DNA of 64,000 nucleotides, taken from NCBI GenBank assembly GCA_945829235.1, contig CALZUA010000016.1, forward strand, positions 1 through 64,000. Direction: 5' to 3'. Shown piece by piece: positions 1 to 7,937 of the stretch (its first letter is position 1; every line of letters starts with the position of its first letter). Below the pieces are notes generated by a model that was given only the letters and a program-made list of their open reading frames with translations, was not told where the DNA came from and ran no database searches. The position numbers and the translations under genes are program-made. Origin of the DNA: an uncultured Clostridia bacterium. GTDB taxonomy: Bacteria > Bacillota > Clostridia > Oscillospirales > Ruminococcaceae.

Positions 1-255
1 GGGTTGAAATACGGGCATTTTCAAGCCGACAACAACGAGCAAAAATCCCGCGCTTACCAAATCGCTGTCGAATACACGAAGCGTTTCAAGGAAATCAACG
101 GCTCAATCGTTTGCCGCGACTTGCTCGGATACGATTTGACAAAGCCCGAGGAAATTGCTTGTATAAAGGAAAAAGGGCTGTTCGGCGATGTTTGTCCGAA
201 GATGATAAAAAGCGCGGTTGAGGTGCTCGAAAGCGTTCTCGCGGATTTTGAATAA
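1..255 (+). CDS. C-GCAxxG-C-C family protein, C-terminal fragment
   Basis: The frame is open at base 1 (G-L-K-Y-G-H-F), so this is the last 84 residues of a gene that starts upstream of the window. The visible part carries GSIVCRDLLG and FGDVCPKMI, which fit the two C-terminal conserved cysteines of the C-GCAxxG-C-C family (PF09719), small proteins thought to bind a metal or take part in redox chemistry. The first half of the motif lies outside the window. It is followed after 83 bp by the arsenic permease gene on the same strand, so it may be the first visible member of that operon. The family call is by motif; the precise role is unknown. Confidence 0.7.
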   Translation, partial: GLKYGHFQADNNEQKSRAYQIAVEYTKRFKEINGSIVCRDLLGYDLTKPEEIACIKEKGLFGDVCPKMIKSAVEVLESVLADFE

Positions 256-338
256 CAGCTTGCCGTGTCAATCACGGCTTGCTTAAACCGCGTTATATAG
301 ACATATTTCAATTATTGAATATTAGTGAGAGGAACTCA

Positions 339-1352
339 ATGGATACACTTAAATCAATCTGGGATTTCTTTCAAAACGACATCCTTGGAATGGCTTGGCT
401 GAACCGGCTTATCGGCAGTCTGCTGAACGCGCTCGGGCTTGACGTGACGAAAAAAATCGGCGGGAGCGTGCAGTTTTTCATCTATGATTTGATAAAAATT
501 ATGGTGCTTCTCGGCATTCTGATTTTCATCATTTCGTACATTCAGAGCTTCTTTCCGCCCGAACGCACGAAGAAAATTCTTGGGCGGTTTCACGGCATCG
601 GTGCGAATATTATTGCCGCGCTTTTGGGAACGGTCACGCCGTTTTGCTCGTGCTCATCGATACCGCTTTTCATCGGTTTCACAAGCGCGGGGTTGCCGCT
701 CGGAGTTACGTTCTCGTTTCTGATTTCATCGCCGATGGTTGACCTCGGCTCGCTCGTTTTGTTGATGAGTATTTTCGGCTGGAAGGTCGCGTTCATTTAT
801 GTCATTGTCGGGCTGATTATCGCGGTGGTCGGCGGCACGCTGATTGAAAAACTTCACCTCGAAAATCAAGTCGAGGAGTTTATCCGAAACGGCAAATCTA
901 TCGATATTCCGCAAGAAAAACTCCGCGTCAAAGACCGCCTCAAGTACGCTTGGGAACAGGTTTGCGGAACGGCGAAAAAGGTGTTCCCGTATGTGATTAT
1001 CGGCGTGGGAATCGGCGCGGTTATCCACAACTGGATTCCCGAGGATTTCATCGTCAAGGTGCTCGGCGGCGACAACCCTTTCGGTGTTATCCTCGCAACA
1101 ATTGCCGGTGTACCGATGTACGCGGACATCTTCGGCACGATACCGATTGCCGAGGCTCTGCTCGGAAAAGGCGCGCTGCTCGGCGTTGTGCTGTCGTTTA
1201 TGATGGCGGTTACAACGCTCTCGCTGCCCTCGATGATTATGCTCCGAAAAGCTGTTAAACCGAAGTTGCTCGGCGTTTTCATCGCGATTTGTACGATTGG
1301 TATAATTATTGTCGGTTATGCGTTCAACGCGTTGCAAAATATCTTAATTTAA
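339..1352 (+). CDS. ArsP-like permease (PF03773 family)
   Basis: A 337-residue polytopic membrane protein with about eight hydrophobic segments and the signature TPFCSCSSIPLF near residue 105, typical of the DUF318/ArsP permease family that exports arsenic compounds or metals. I chose the ATG at 339 because GAGAGG stands at the right distance upstream; a longer open frame to 279 has no ribosome site. The gene is followed 13 bp later by a thioredoxin-like protein and then by arsC, an arrangement seen in arsenic resistance operons. A loop of charged residues around 190-220 separates the two membrane halves. Substrate (methylarsenite, arsenite or another metal) cannot be told from sequence. Confidence 0.85.
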   Translation: MDTLKSIWDFFQNDILGMAWLNRLIGSLLNALGLDVTKKIGGSVQFFIYDLIKIMVLLGILIFIISYIQSFFPPERTKKILGRFHGIGANIIAALLGTVTPFCSCSSIPLFIGFTSAGLPLGVTFSFLISSPMVDLGSLVLLMSIFGWKVAFIYVIVGLIIAVVGGTLIEKLHLENQVEEFIRNGKSIDIPQEKLRVKDRLKYAWEQVCGTAKKVFPYVIIGVGIGAVIHNWIPEDFIVKVLGGDNPFGVILATIAGVPMYADIFGTIPIAEALLGKGALLGVVLSFMMAVTTLSLPSMIMLRKAVKPKLLGVFIAICTIGIIIVGYAFNALQNILI

Positions 1353-1365
1353 CAGGAGGAACAAT

Positions 1366-1722
1366 ATGTTTAGCTTTGGTAAAAAAGAGGAAAAGAATGC
1401 TTGCAAGTGTAATTTTACAGCGGAGGATATCGCTGAAATGGATATCAACAGCTGTTGCGGAACTGTTGTAAACGTGATTTGCTGTATAAAGGTGCTGGGG
1501 GCGGGTTGCAAGTCGTGCCACGAGCTGTACGAAAACGCGAAAAAAGCTGTCGCGGAAATGGGGCTTGCCGTTGAGGTTGAGTATATCACCGATATGCAGA
1601 AAATTATGGAATACGGCGTGATGAGTATGCCGGCTCTTGTGGTTAATGAAAAGGTTGCGTCAATGGGCAAGGTGCTCAAAGCCGCCGAGGTCAAAAAGTT
1701 GCTCGAAAAGGAAAGCGTGTGA
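1366..1722 (+). CDS. thioredoxin-like redox-active disulfide protein
   Basis: A 118-residue cytosolic protein. The C-terminal 75 residues form the small thioredoxin-like fold of the redox-active disulfide protein 2 family, with active site GAGCKSCHEL and the cis-proline segment MSMPALVVNE. The N-terminal 40 residues are cysteine-rich (ACKCNF, NSCCG, VICC), giving nine cysteines in all, which suggests extra metal or thiol handling. AGGAGG lies 7 bp before the ATG. It sits between the ArsP-like permease and arsC and probably supplies electrons for arsenate reduction or hands thiols to the permease; this is inference from context. Confidence 0.85.
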   Translation: MFSFGKKEEKNACKCNFTAEDIAEMDINSCCGTVVNVICCIKVLGAGCKSCHELYENAKKAVAEMGLAVEVEYITDMQKIMEYGVMSMPALVVNEKVASMGKVLKAAEVKKLLEKESV

Positions 1723-1723
1723 T

Positions 1724-2104
1724 ATGAAAAAGGTTGCTTTTATCTGCGTTCACAACTCTTGCCGAAGCCAAATCGCCGAGGCTCTCGGGAAGCATTTTCG
1801 CGGCGCAGAGTTCGAGTTTTATTCAGCGGGTACGGAAACCAAACCGCAGATAAATCAAGACGCGGTGCGGCTCGTGGAGCGGCTTTACGGGATTGATATG
1901 GAACAAACGCAATTCAGCAAGACTTTCGACAAAATTCCTGCGCCGGATATCGCGATTTCAATGGGGTGCGACGTCGGCTACCCTTTTATCGGCAGGGATT
2001 TTGACGACAACTGGGGCTTGCCCGACCCTACGGGCAAAAGCGACGATGAATTTATCAAGGTTATCAGGGCGATTGAGGAGAAAATTCTGTTGTTAAATTG
2101 TTGA
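1724..2104 (+). CDS. arsC: arsenate reductase, low-molecular-weight phosphatase type
   Basis: A 126-residue protein of the LMW-PTP/ArsC family. The nucleophilic loop is CVHNSCRS (C-x5-R) and the general-acid loop is LPDPTGK. I start it at the ATG one base after the stop of the thioredoxin-like gene; the longer frame to 1637 runs back through that gene. In thioredoxin-coupled ArsC two more cysteines shuttle the disulfide. Here the segment reads MGCDVGYPFIG: the first cysteine is present, but the second, usually in a CP dipeptide, is tyrosine. The enzyme may therefore use another resolving thiol. The role in arsenate-to-arsenite reduction follows from family and operon. Confidence 0.85.
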   Translation: MKKVAFICVHNSCRSQIAEALGKHFRGAEFEFYSAGTETKPQINQDAVRLVERLYGIDMEQTQFSKTFDKIPAPDIAISMGCDVGYPFIGRDFDDNWGLPDPTGKSDDEFIKVIRAIEEKILLLNC

Positions 2105-2194
2105 GGATTGCGGTTGACAAAAACGTTTCACTTGCTGTTGTACCGGACTATTTGGGAACGCTGTTCGGGAAAAATCAAAGGAAATATAAGCAAA

Positions 2195-2223
2195 CAGAAA
2201 ACCGCCCCGATGCTCGAGGCGGT
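2195..2223 (-). terminator. intrinsic terminator of the 5S-like RNA
   Basis: On the minus strand ACCGCC and GGCGGT flank an 11-base loop and are followed by TTTTC. It ends the 5S-like transcript. Confidence 0.7.
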
Positions 2224-2342
2224 CAGATAATCGGCTGTTTGGCAGGCGTAGCACTCTCCTGCATCTCTCGGGTTTCCCCTGTCGGTACCATCGGCGTGTG
2301 GTTGCTACGAAATTTACCACCTCAAACAGCCTACTGTATCTT
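2195..2342 (-). ncRNA. 5S-rRNA-like small RNA lacking the beta arm
   Basis: On the minus strand a transcription unit of about 145 nt is framed by a perfect promoter (2349-2377) and an intrinsic terminator (2195-2223). Inside it, bases 2331 to 2233 form a closed domain: GGCTGTTTG at the 5' side pairs with CAAACAGCC at the 3' side. The interior contains CGCCGATGGTAC, then GGGGAAACCC, then GGAGAGT, the order and near-exact sequence of the 3' half (helices IV/V, loop E) of bacterial 5S rRNA. The part that should hold the beta arm, with its CCGAAC loop, is replaced by a short hairpin GTGGT/ACCAC, so the domain is 99 nt rather than about 117. It codes for no protein. It could be a 5S-derived regulatory RNA or a decayed but still transcribed 5S copy. 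Confidence 0.55.
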
Positions 2343-2348
2343 ACCTAC

Positions 2349-2377
2349 ATTATAGCACAATTATTCCGTTTTGTCAA
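2349..2377 (-). promoter_or_regulatory. sigma-A promoter of the 5S-like RNA
   Basis: Minus-strand TTGACA (2377-2372), 17-bp spacer, TATAAT (2354-2349): a perfect consensus match. The -35 box lies inside the last codons of the neighbouring PBECR-like gene, so the two genes share DNA. Confidence 0.85.
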
Positions 2378-2759
2378 GATTTTTCTTTACATAAACCGGA
2401 GTATTGTTTCGCAATCGCTGTTCAAAACGCCTGTTGTTTTCGCCGATTACGGTTAGAATGGAATTCTTGTAGTTTGGATTATCGCCTTCAACCACTAACC
2501 GCAAAACAATATTAACGTTTTTTTCGTGTTCAAAAAACCGCTTGCACACAATAGCCGTGTTCGGGGAGTCGTCCTTGAAAATATAATCGGGTTCGCTTAA
2601 AACAGTCCCGAATAATCTGCGGTATTTATCGAAGAACTCTTGACCTCTACGGTCAATAATATGTTCCATTCGTTCATCTGTTAAAATAACCTCGTCTGTT
2701 ATGATATCTTCGGTAACGCATTTAAAGATATCGAGGTCAATTTTCCCTATGTAATGCAA
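2361..2759 (-). CDS. PBECR-like nuclease-fold protein (putative)
   Basis: A 132-residue soluble protein. The order of features (a charged N-terminus, ERMEHIIDRRGQEF, then SEPDYIFKD, PNTAIVCKRF, and a final NSILTVIGEN) resembles the phage barnase/EndoU/colicin/RelE-like (PBECR) nuclease folds that are found alone or at the C-terminus of phage head proteins. I rate this as likely but not certain. The only start in frame is TTG at 2759, after AACGGCGG. It lies 58 bp downstream of the chemotaxis receptor on the same strand and may be read through from it. No antitoxin candidate is adjacent. Its 3' end holds the -35 box of the 5S-like RNA promoter. Confidence 0.5.
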   Translation of the reverse strand: MHYIGKIDLDIFKCVTEDIITDEVILTDERMEHIIDRRGQEFFDKYRRLFGTVLSEPDYIFKDDSPNTAIVCKRFFEHEKNVNIVLRLVVEGDNPNYKNSILTVIGENNRRFEQRLRNNTPVYVKKNLDKTE

Positions 2760-2817
2760 ATCATCAACCGCCGTTCTGTTGTCTTTATCTTAAACTATAT
2801 CACTATCCCCGGCAGTA

Positions 2818-4179
2818 TCAGCGGAATGATTTCACAACATCGTCCATCTTCCGTGCGTTTTCGGCAACCTCCGCGGCAATAATGTTGGACTGCTCGGAAG
2901 TCTGCGTCGTCTGACCGACAATCGTGGAAATATGCTCAATACGTTCCTTGATTGCCGCGGCAGATTGAGTTTGCTTCTCGGTCATCTCGGTTATAATGCG
3001 CGAATGTTCTGCGCTTTCCTCGGCTGTTTCAATAACTTTGTCCATACATTGCGCGACATTATCGGCGATTTCTTTGCCGCGCCGTACCGCGTCAAGCGAT
3101 GCATCGATGAGCTTTGCCGTGTTGCTTACCGCCTCCTGCGACTTGGTTGCGAGGTTTCTTACCTCCTCGGCAACAACAGAAAATCCCTTTCCCATTTCGC
3201 CTGCACGGGCGGCCTCAATGGACGCGTTGAGTGCCAAAATATTTGTCTGAAAAGCAATATCCTCTATCGCCGCAACAATGTTTCTTATCTGCTCGGAGCT
3301 TTGTTCTATCTCTTCATACGCAGTCAACATATTCTTCATTTCTGCATTGCTTTCGTTGAGCATTTCCGTGGAGCGTTTTGCGGAATTTTCTGCCTGCTCA
3401 GCCTCTGCAAGAGTGTTGCCGCTTTCAGTAGAAATCGCGGCGATGTCTTCCGAAACAAGCGAAATTGAATTCTGCTGGGTATCCGCCGCCGTGTTGATGT
3501 CGCGAGCAATGTCCAGCATTTTGTCTGCGGAGGTGTTGACTGCCATGGATATTTCAGCGATTTTTGCTACAATTTCCGACTGTTGCTTATTCATTTCCTC
3601 GGTTTCGTCCATCTGGCTTTGAACCTGCTCAAGAAGCTTGTCCGCATCGGATTTTGCGCTCTGTGCGTCGCCGATAAATCTCAGAGAACACCTGACAAGA
3701 TAAAGAATAAGAAACGCGCCGATATTCATTCCGGCTAATCCTTTGATAAGGAACTCAAGCTCCTGCCCGCCATAGAAAAATTCATTGAAAAACAGTCCGA
3801 CAATGCACGCTGTATCCATAACAATCCAATGTGCTATCAGGTTTTTCGTGTTGTAATAAATAGCAACGATAGACATTGACGCAAGAAGCAACGGGAACAT
3901 TGAATGAAGCTCGTGTTTTGCTATGGACATAACAATAATTATTAAGCACTGCGCCTGTGAAAGAATTATTCCGCGAAACACTCTGTCTTTTTTTCCGCGC
4001 AACAGACGAACTGCAAGACAAACCAAACATCCCAGAACAATCATAATTATACCGAGAAGGATTGCTCCGGCGAACATATTGATAGCACCGAAGCCTATTA
4101 CACAGAACAATACAATAAGAGTGTGTATCGTTACCATTTTTTCGGTAACTGCGGTAGTGATATTTGCTTTTTCACCCAT
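2818..4179 (-). CDS. methyl-accepting chemotaxis protein, polytopic
   Basis: A 453-residue transducer. The first 160 residues form about six transmembrane helices with hardly any extracytoplasmic loop; there is no Cache or HAMP domain. The rest is a long coiled coil with the hairpin tip [32 protein letters not shown], shown here only by its ends [10 protein letters not shown] and [10 protein letters not shown], the CheA/CheW-binding region of all MCPs. I chose the ATG at 4179 because AAAGGAG stands 7 bp upstream; an upstream in-frame start lacks a site. Such receptors sense membrane state or small hydrophobic signals. It is transcribed from a consensus promoter at 4357-4385 with a roughly 170-nt leader. 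Confidence 0.93.
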   Translation of the reverse strand: MGEKANITTAVTEKMVTIHTLIVLFCVIGFGAINMFAGAILLGIIMIVLGCLVCLAVRLLRGKKDRVFRGIILSQAQCLIIIVMSIAKHELHSMFPLLLASMSIVAIYYNTKNLIAHWIVMDTACIVGLFFNEFFYGGQELEFLIKGLAGMNIGAFLILYLVRCSLRFIGDAQSAKSDADKLLEQVQSQMDETEEMNKQQSEIVAKIAEISMAVNTSADKMLDIARDINTAADTQQNSISLVSEDIAAISTESGNTLAEAEQAENSAKRSTEMLNESNAEMKNMLTAYEEIEQSSEQIRNIVAAIEDIAFQTNILALNASIEAARAGEMGKGFSVVAEEVRNLATKSQEAVSNTAKLIDASLDAVRRGKEIADNVAQCMDKVIETAEESAEHSRIITEMTEKQTQSAAAIKERIEHISTIVGQTTQTSEQSNIIAAEVAENARKMDDVVKSFR

Positions 4180-4307
4180 TTTAATACTCCTTTTATCTGA
4201 ATAAAACGTCAATTAACTAAAGAGCTTTTTACAAACTCTTTGCAAATTTTACAATAACAGAAAGATTATGGTAAAATATTGCCGATACGCACGAAGCAAA
4301 TCTTTGA

Positions 4308-4362
4308 TTTGCGTATGTGCGAGGCATTTTGATATATAATAAACGCCTGCGTTTATTATACC
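4308..4362. repeat. dispersed 19-bp repeat copy 1 and adjoining palindrome
   Basis: GATTTGCGTATGTGCGAGG (4308-4326) recurs exactly at 60365-60383. In both places it is followed by ATTTTG and, 10 to 20 bp later, by TTTATTATA. At this copy a palindrome ATAATAAACG-CCTG-CGTTTATTAT (4339-4362) overlaps the chemotaxis-gene promoter -10 box. The repeat lies in the leader of that gene. Confidence 0.6.
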
Positions 4363-4385
4363 ATAGTTGCGAAATATTGTCAAGG
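4357..4385 (-). promoter_or_regulatory. sigma-A promoter of the chemotaxis receptor
   Basis: Minus strand TTGACA (4385-4380), 17 bp, TATAAT (4362-4357). The predicted start near 4350 leaves a leader of about 170 nt before the ATG at 4179. Within the leader GCAAATC-AAA-GATTTGC forms a stem. No known riboswitch class is recognised. Confidence 0.8.
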
Positions 4386-4461
4386 AAATTATGAATTATA
4401 TTACACAAAATATGCAAAAATTCGTTTATCACCATTGAACAGCACAAGTTTATTACAGTTA

Positions 4462-4491
4462 TTGACAAAACATATCGTGATGTGGTATAAT
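4462..4491 (+). promoter_or_regulatory. sigma-A promoter of the diguanylate cyclase gene
   Basis: TTGACA (4462-4467), 18-bp spacer, TATAAT (4486-4491), about 55 bp before the chosen start codon. It diverges from the chemotaxis promoter at 4357-4385. Confidence 0.8.
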
Positions 4492-4548
4492 AACATTACA
4501 GCATTTAGTACGTTAATGCAAAATAACTATCAATGGGGTGAATTTTCA

Positions 4549-6123
4549 ATGTATCAGTGTAAGCTTAACATTATCGTTGCAAGCGGCAATATCACAATTC
4601 AGGCGGCAATAAAATCCGCAACTCTTCCGGAGGACTGCGAAATCACCGTCAGCTCTGTTCCTGCGCTGACAGAAAAATACGATAAGCCGGATTCGGCTGT
4701 AATTTTCAACGGAATTGACGCATATAAACAGGGTGCCGGGCTTGTCGGCAAAAAAACGCTCCGCGTTCTGCTGATAAGCAGTGACAAGCTCCCGTCAGTT
4801 AACGAAATGACGGACAAACCCGATGAGCTTTGGACGGTTGCCGAAAACCGCGACAACGACAGCTTGCTTGTTTATTATGCGGAAAAGCTCATAGCGCAAA
4901 TGAAGCAGACCTTTGATTTTCGCTTGCAGACCGTTTGCTTCAACACCGCCTTTGACAGTATCCCCGACCTTATTTGGTTCAAGGATATCAAGGGCGCTCA
5001 CCTCATTGTAAACAACGGCTTCTGCGAGGCTGTTGCCAAAACAAAGGAGCAGATTTACAAACAAGGTCACTATTATATCTGGGATATTCCCAAAGAGGAG
5101 TATGAACAGGGGGACTATGTTTGCATTGAGTCGGAGGAGGTTGTCATAAACGCGCGCGAAACCTGCCTTTTTGACGAGAAGGTCAAGACCAAGAAGGGTA
5201 TGCGGCAGTTCAAGACCTACAAATCTCCGCTGATTGACGAGGACGGTACTATTTTCGGTACCTGCGGTATCGCCAATGACGTTACCGCTCAGCACAACAT
5301 CAACTCCGAGCTTGAGGTTATTCTCGACAGTATGCCTTTTGCGGTGATAATTGACGATGAAAAAGAAGATGTTCTTGCGGCAAACCGCCTGTTCTTCAAA
5401 TATTTCCCCGATTACCGCGAAATTGTCGGAACAAGCCTCTCCTCGTGGAAGAACAGCGTTCTGCGCGGAAAGCTCGAGGACGGCGAAATAACGCTCGAAA
5501 CCAAGCAGGGGTTAATCACTCTTTCGTGCAACATTAAGCCGATTTACAGCATTTTTGAGGAAATGATAGGGCAAGCGATAATCCTCACCGATGTCACCAA
5601 CGAGAGAAAACGCTTTGAGCAGACCGCCTTCAACGCAAAGACCGATTTGCTCACCGGTCTTTCCAACAGAATGCGTCTGTTTGAGTATTTCGACAGCATA
5701 AAATACACGCCGAATATCGCCACAATTATGATTGACCTCGACAATTTCAAAAGCGTCAACGATACATACGGTCATAAGGCGGGCGACGAAGCGCTGATTT
5801 TAACGGCAGATATCCTGCGGAAATCTTTCCCGATTGATTTTATTGCAAGACTTGGCGGCGATGAATTTATTATCCTTATCAACGGCGAATGTTCCGTTGA
5901 TAAGCTGAAAGAACAGACCGAAGAGTTGCTTTCCGCACTGAAGCGTTCGTTCTCGGATAGGGCGGAATTCAGCGCTCTCGGTGCAAGCATCGGCGGTGCT
6001 TGCGGCACGGCTTATGACGGAAACGCGCAGGATTTTGAGGAACTGCTGAAAATGAGCGACAAGGCTTTGTCCCTTGCCAAAAATTCGGGCAAGAACAAAA
6101 TCTGCTTCTTCGGCGAAGATTAA
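4549..6123 (+). CDS. PAS-PAS-GGDEF diguanylate cyclase
   Basis: A 524-residue soluble protein predicted to make cyclic di-GMP. The N-terminal 115 residues are an unassigned region. Two PAS domains follow: about 120-245 (DLIWFKDIKGAHLIVNN to TCGIANDVT) and about 255-350 (ILDSMPFAVIIDDE). The GGDEF domain (about 360-520) has LTGLSNR, IMIDLDNFK and the intact active site RLGGDEF; there is no EAL domain and no obvious inhibitory RxxD site. ATG at 4549 is preceded by GGGGTG; the open frame to 4435 overlaps the promoter. It diverges from the chemotaxis receptor, so both could belong to a motility-to-attachment switch. Confidence 0.92.
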   Translation: MYQCKLNIIVASGNITIQAAIKSATLPEDCEITVSSVPALTEKYDKPDSAVIFNGIDAYKQGAGLVGKKTLRVLLISSDKLPSVNEMTDKPDELWTVAENRDNDSLLVYYAEKLIAQMKQTFDFRLQTVCFNTAFDSIPDLIWFKDIKGAHLIVNNGFCEAVAKTKEQIYKQGHYYIWDIPKEEYEQGDYVCIESEEVVINARETCLFDEKVKTKKGMRQFKTYKSPLIDEDGTIFGTCGIANDVTAQHNINSELEVILDSMPFAVIIDDEKEDVLAANRLFFKYFPDYREIVGTSLSSWKNSVLRGKLEDGEITLETKQGLITLSCNIKPIYSIFEEMIGQAIILTDVTNERKRFEQTAFNAKTDLLTGLSNRMRLFEYFDSIKYTPNIATIMIDLDNFKSVNDTYGHKAGDEALILTADILRKSFPIDFIARLGGDEFIILINGECSVDKLKEQTEELLSALKRSFSDRAEFSALGASIGGACGTAYDGNAQDFEELLKMSDKALSLAKNSGKNKICFFGED

Positions 6124-6129
6124 AAGCGC

Positions 6130-6160
6130 AAAGCGGGGAATGTAATAGTTCTCCGCTTTT
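6130..6160 (+). terminator. intrinsic terminator between cyclase and Crp/Fnr genes
   Basis: AAAGCGGGGAA and TTCTCCGCTTT flank an 8-base loop and are followed by TCTG. It separates convergent genes and could work in both directions. Confidence 0.65.
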
Positions 6161-6166
6161 CTGCTG

Positions 6167-6826
6167 TCACAGCAAAACAAACCGATTTTTCTCAAACCTT
6201 ATCATTCCCTCGTCACGCATTTTGCAAAGCTCGTTTGACATCGCGCTTCGGTCAACGGACAAAAAGTCCGCGAGCTGTTGACGGTTGAACGGAATGGAAA
6301 AACTCGGGCTGTTTTGCTTTTTCGCCTGCTCCGATAAATACGAAATCAGCTTTTCTCGTGTGGAACGCTTGGACAAAATCCCGAGCTTCTGCACGAGTTT
6401 TCGGTTTTTCTCGGAAATTGCAAAAAATAGATTTTGCACGACAATCGTGTGAAACCGACAGGCAGACGAGCAGGTTGTGATAATTCGCTTTACGTCAAAA
6501 GCAACAACGGCGCTGTCCGTTACGGCAACCACGTCATTCATCAACGCGCCGCTCTCGGGAGTTGCATACGCTTCGCCGAACATTTCTCCCGCGCAAATCT
6601 CACCGAGTATGCTACGATTGCCCCAATAATCATCGCTTTGTATATGCAAATTTCCTTTAACCAAAACCATAATCTCGCTCAGCCGCTCGCCTTGTCTTAA
6701 CACAAATTCGCCCTTTTTATAAGCACGAAAACTCGCTCCGAGGCAAGAAAGCATTGAAGAAATCTCATCGTTGCCGATGCCCGAGAACAGCTTTGTTTGT
6801 TTGAGAATTGGGATAAATTGTTTCAT
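6167..6826 (-). CDS. Crp/Fnr family transcriptional regulator
   Basis: A 219-residue regulator: cyclic-nucleotide-binding-type beta roll (about 10-130, with GEFVLRQGERLSEIMVLVKG and GEMFGEAYA), a dimer helix, and a C-terminal winged helix (RQQLADFLSVDRSAMSNEL). Scattered cysteines (C28, a CSSAC pair region) do not match the classic FNR cluster ligands. The recognition helix ends DRSAMSNELCKM, so the DNA site is probably of the TTG-N4-CAA type. It is divergent from a ferredoxin-type gene, and two 5-4-5 inverted repeats lie between them. Members of this branch often control nitrosative-stress or hydroxylamine reductase genes; that is known of relatives and not shown here. Confidence 0.92.
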   Translation of the reverse strand: MKQFIPILKQTKLFSGIGNDEISSMLSCLGASFRAYKKGEFVLRQGERLSEIMVLVKGNLHIQSDDYWGNRSILGEICAGEMFGEAYATPESGALMNDVVAVTDSAVVAFDVKRIITTCSSACRFHTIVVQNLFFAISEKNRKLVQKLGILSKRSTREKLISYLSEQAKKQNSPSFSIPFNRQQLADFLSVDRSAMSNELCKMRDEGMIRFEKNRFVLL

Positions 6827-6841
6827 AAAAACAGCCTTTCT

Positions 6842-6890
6842 GTTGTAAAAACAACCGACTTTTTGTAACTATTATAGTATAATTAAATCA
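6842..6890 (+). promoter_or_regulatory. class II Crp/Fnr-dependent promoter and operator
   Basis: The inverted repeat GTTGT-AAAA-ACAAC (6842-6855) has the 5-4-5 shape of FNR-family sites. A TATAAT box stands at 6878-6883 with no -35 box 17 bp upstream. The predicted start at about 6890 puts the repeat centre at -41.5, the exact position used by class II FNR/CRP activators. A second partial repeat TGTC-GCGG-GACA (6924-6935) lies in the leader. The regulator gene next door reads away from this site and may be autoregulated. Confidence 0.6.
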
Positions 6891-6962
6891 ACAAGTCAAG
6901 GGGCGCGGGATATGAAAATATTCTGTCGCGGGACAATATTTTTATTAAAAAGGAGAAAAATT

Positions 6963-7664
6963 ATGATAAGAAAAATCATCAGGATAGACGAAGAAAAGTG
7001 CAACGGTTGCGGGGCTTGTGCGAGCGCTTGCCACGAGGGTGCAATTGAAATGGTTGACGGCAAGGCTCGGCTTACCCGCGAGGACTATTGTGACGGGCTG
7101 GGCGATTGCCTTCCCGCGTGTCCGACAAACGCGATTTCCTTTGAGGAACGCGAAGCGCCCGCTTATGACGAGGCGGCTGTTCTCGCGGCAAAAGCTAAAA
7201 AGCACGGCGATTTGCCCTGCGGTTGCCCGGGAACGCAGTCAAAAGCTATCAAGCGCGTTGAGGGTTCTCGCAACACGCCGAGTGCGCCCGCTGTAAGTCA
7301 GCTCTCGCAGTGGCCGGTACAGATAAAGCTTGTGCCGGTGAACGCGCCGTATTTTGACGGGGCAAATCTGCTTGTTGCCGCAGACTGCACGGCGTTCGCT
7401 TACGGGAATTTCCACAACGATTTTATCCGCAATCATATCACCCTGATTGGTTGCCCGAAGCTCGATGAGGGGGATTACGCGGATAAGCTCACGGCGATTA
7501 TTGCCAACAACGAGATTAAGAGCGTCACCATTGTTCGTATGGAAGTGCCTTGTTGCGGCGGTATCGAAAACGCAGTTAAACGCGCGCTTCAGGCAAGCGG
7601 CAAATTTATCCCGTGGAGAGTTGTCGTAATCTCAACAGACGGGAGAATTATTGACGCACTGTAA
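6963..7664 (+). CDS. 4Fe-4S ferredoxin-type protein
   Basis: A 233-residue soluble protein. The N-terminal 60 residues hold a two-cluster ferredoxin module (CNGCGACASACHEGAI and, in the second half, CDGLGDCLPACPTNAI). The C-terminal part contains CGCPG, LVAADCTAF, IGCPKLDE and EVPCCGG, further cysteines that could bind another cluster. The ATG at 6963 has AGGAG upstream; the open frame to 6912 overlaps the leader. Divergent from the Crp/Fnr regulator, it is presumably switched on by that protein. Relatives are electron carriers near oxidoreductases in strict anaerobes; the partner enzyme is not in the window. Confidence 0.88.
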   Translation: MIRKIIRIDEEKCNGCGACASACHEGAIEMVDGKARLTREDYCDGLGDCLPACPTNAISFEEREAPAYDEAAVLAAKAKKHGDLPCGCPGTQSKAIKRVEGSRNTPSAPAVSQLSQWPVQIKLVPVNAPYFDGANLLVAADCTAFAYGNFHNDFIRNHITLIGCPKLDEGDYADKLTAIIANNEIKSVTIVRMEVPCCGGIENAVKRALQASGKFIPWRVVVISTDGRIIDAL

Positions 7665-7698
7665 CGAACGGAAACCACACCGACAAATTACAGAAAAC

Positions 7699-7768
7699 TT
7701 GACAAGTATTAAATACAATGCTATAATGCTTTTAACCGCTCCGTTATGCGAAAAATCGGAGCGGTTTT
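7699..7768 (+). promoter_or_regulatory. consensus promoter firing straight into a terminator
   Basis: TTGACA (7699-7704), 17 bp, TATAAT (7722-7727) predicts a start at about 7734, which is the first base of an intrinsic terminator stem (AACCGCTCCG 7734-7743 with CGGAGCGGTT 7757-7766, then TTTT). The RNA would be only about 35 nt. The hairpin also serves as terminator of the ferredoxin gene. See findings. Confidence 0.6.
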
Positions 7769-7854
7769 TGTGATATTCCGGTGCTTTTCGCAGACGTTTG
7801 CTTAATTCACTCAAACAGTTCCATTCACCCTGACATAAGTTCGCAAAAAAAGTC

Positions 7855-7883
7855 TGGACATATCGATTGATTTGTGTTATAAT
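7855..7883 (+). promoter_or_regulatory. sigma-A promoter of the UvrA-like gene
   Basis: TGGACA (7855-7860), 17 bp, TATAAT (7878-7883), ending about 55 bp before the start codon. Confidence 0.75.
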
Positions 7884-7937
7884 GAAAAATACACACGAGT
7901 TTCAGAGGAAAAGTTTGTTGTTGAAAGAGAGGATTAG

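Noticed and set aside
4180..4548. Cyclic-di-GMP riboswitch before the chemotaxis or cyclase genes
   Set aside because: Leader hairpins exist, but none of the conserved GEMM-I or c-di-GMP-II bases is present.
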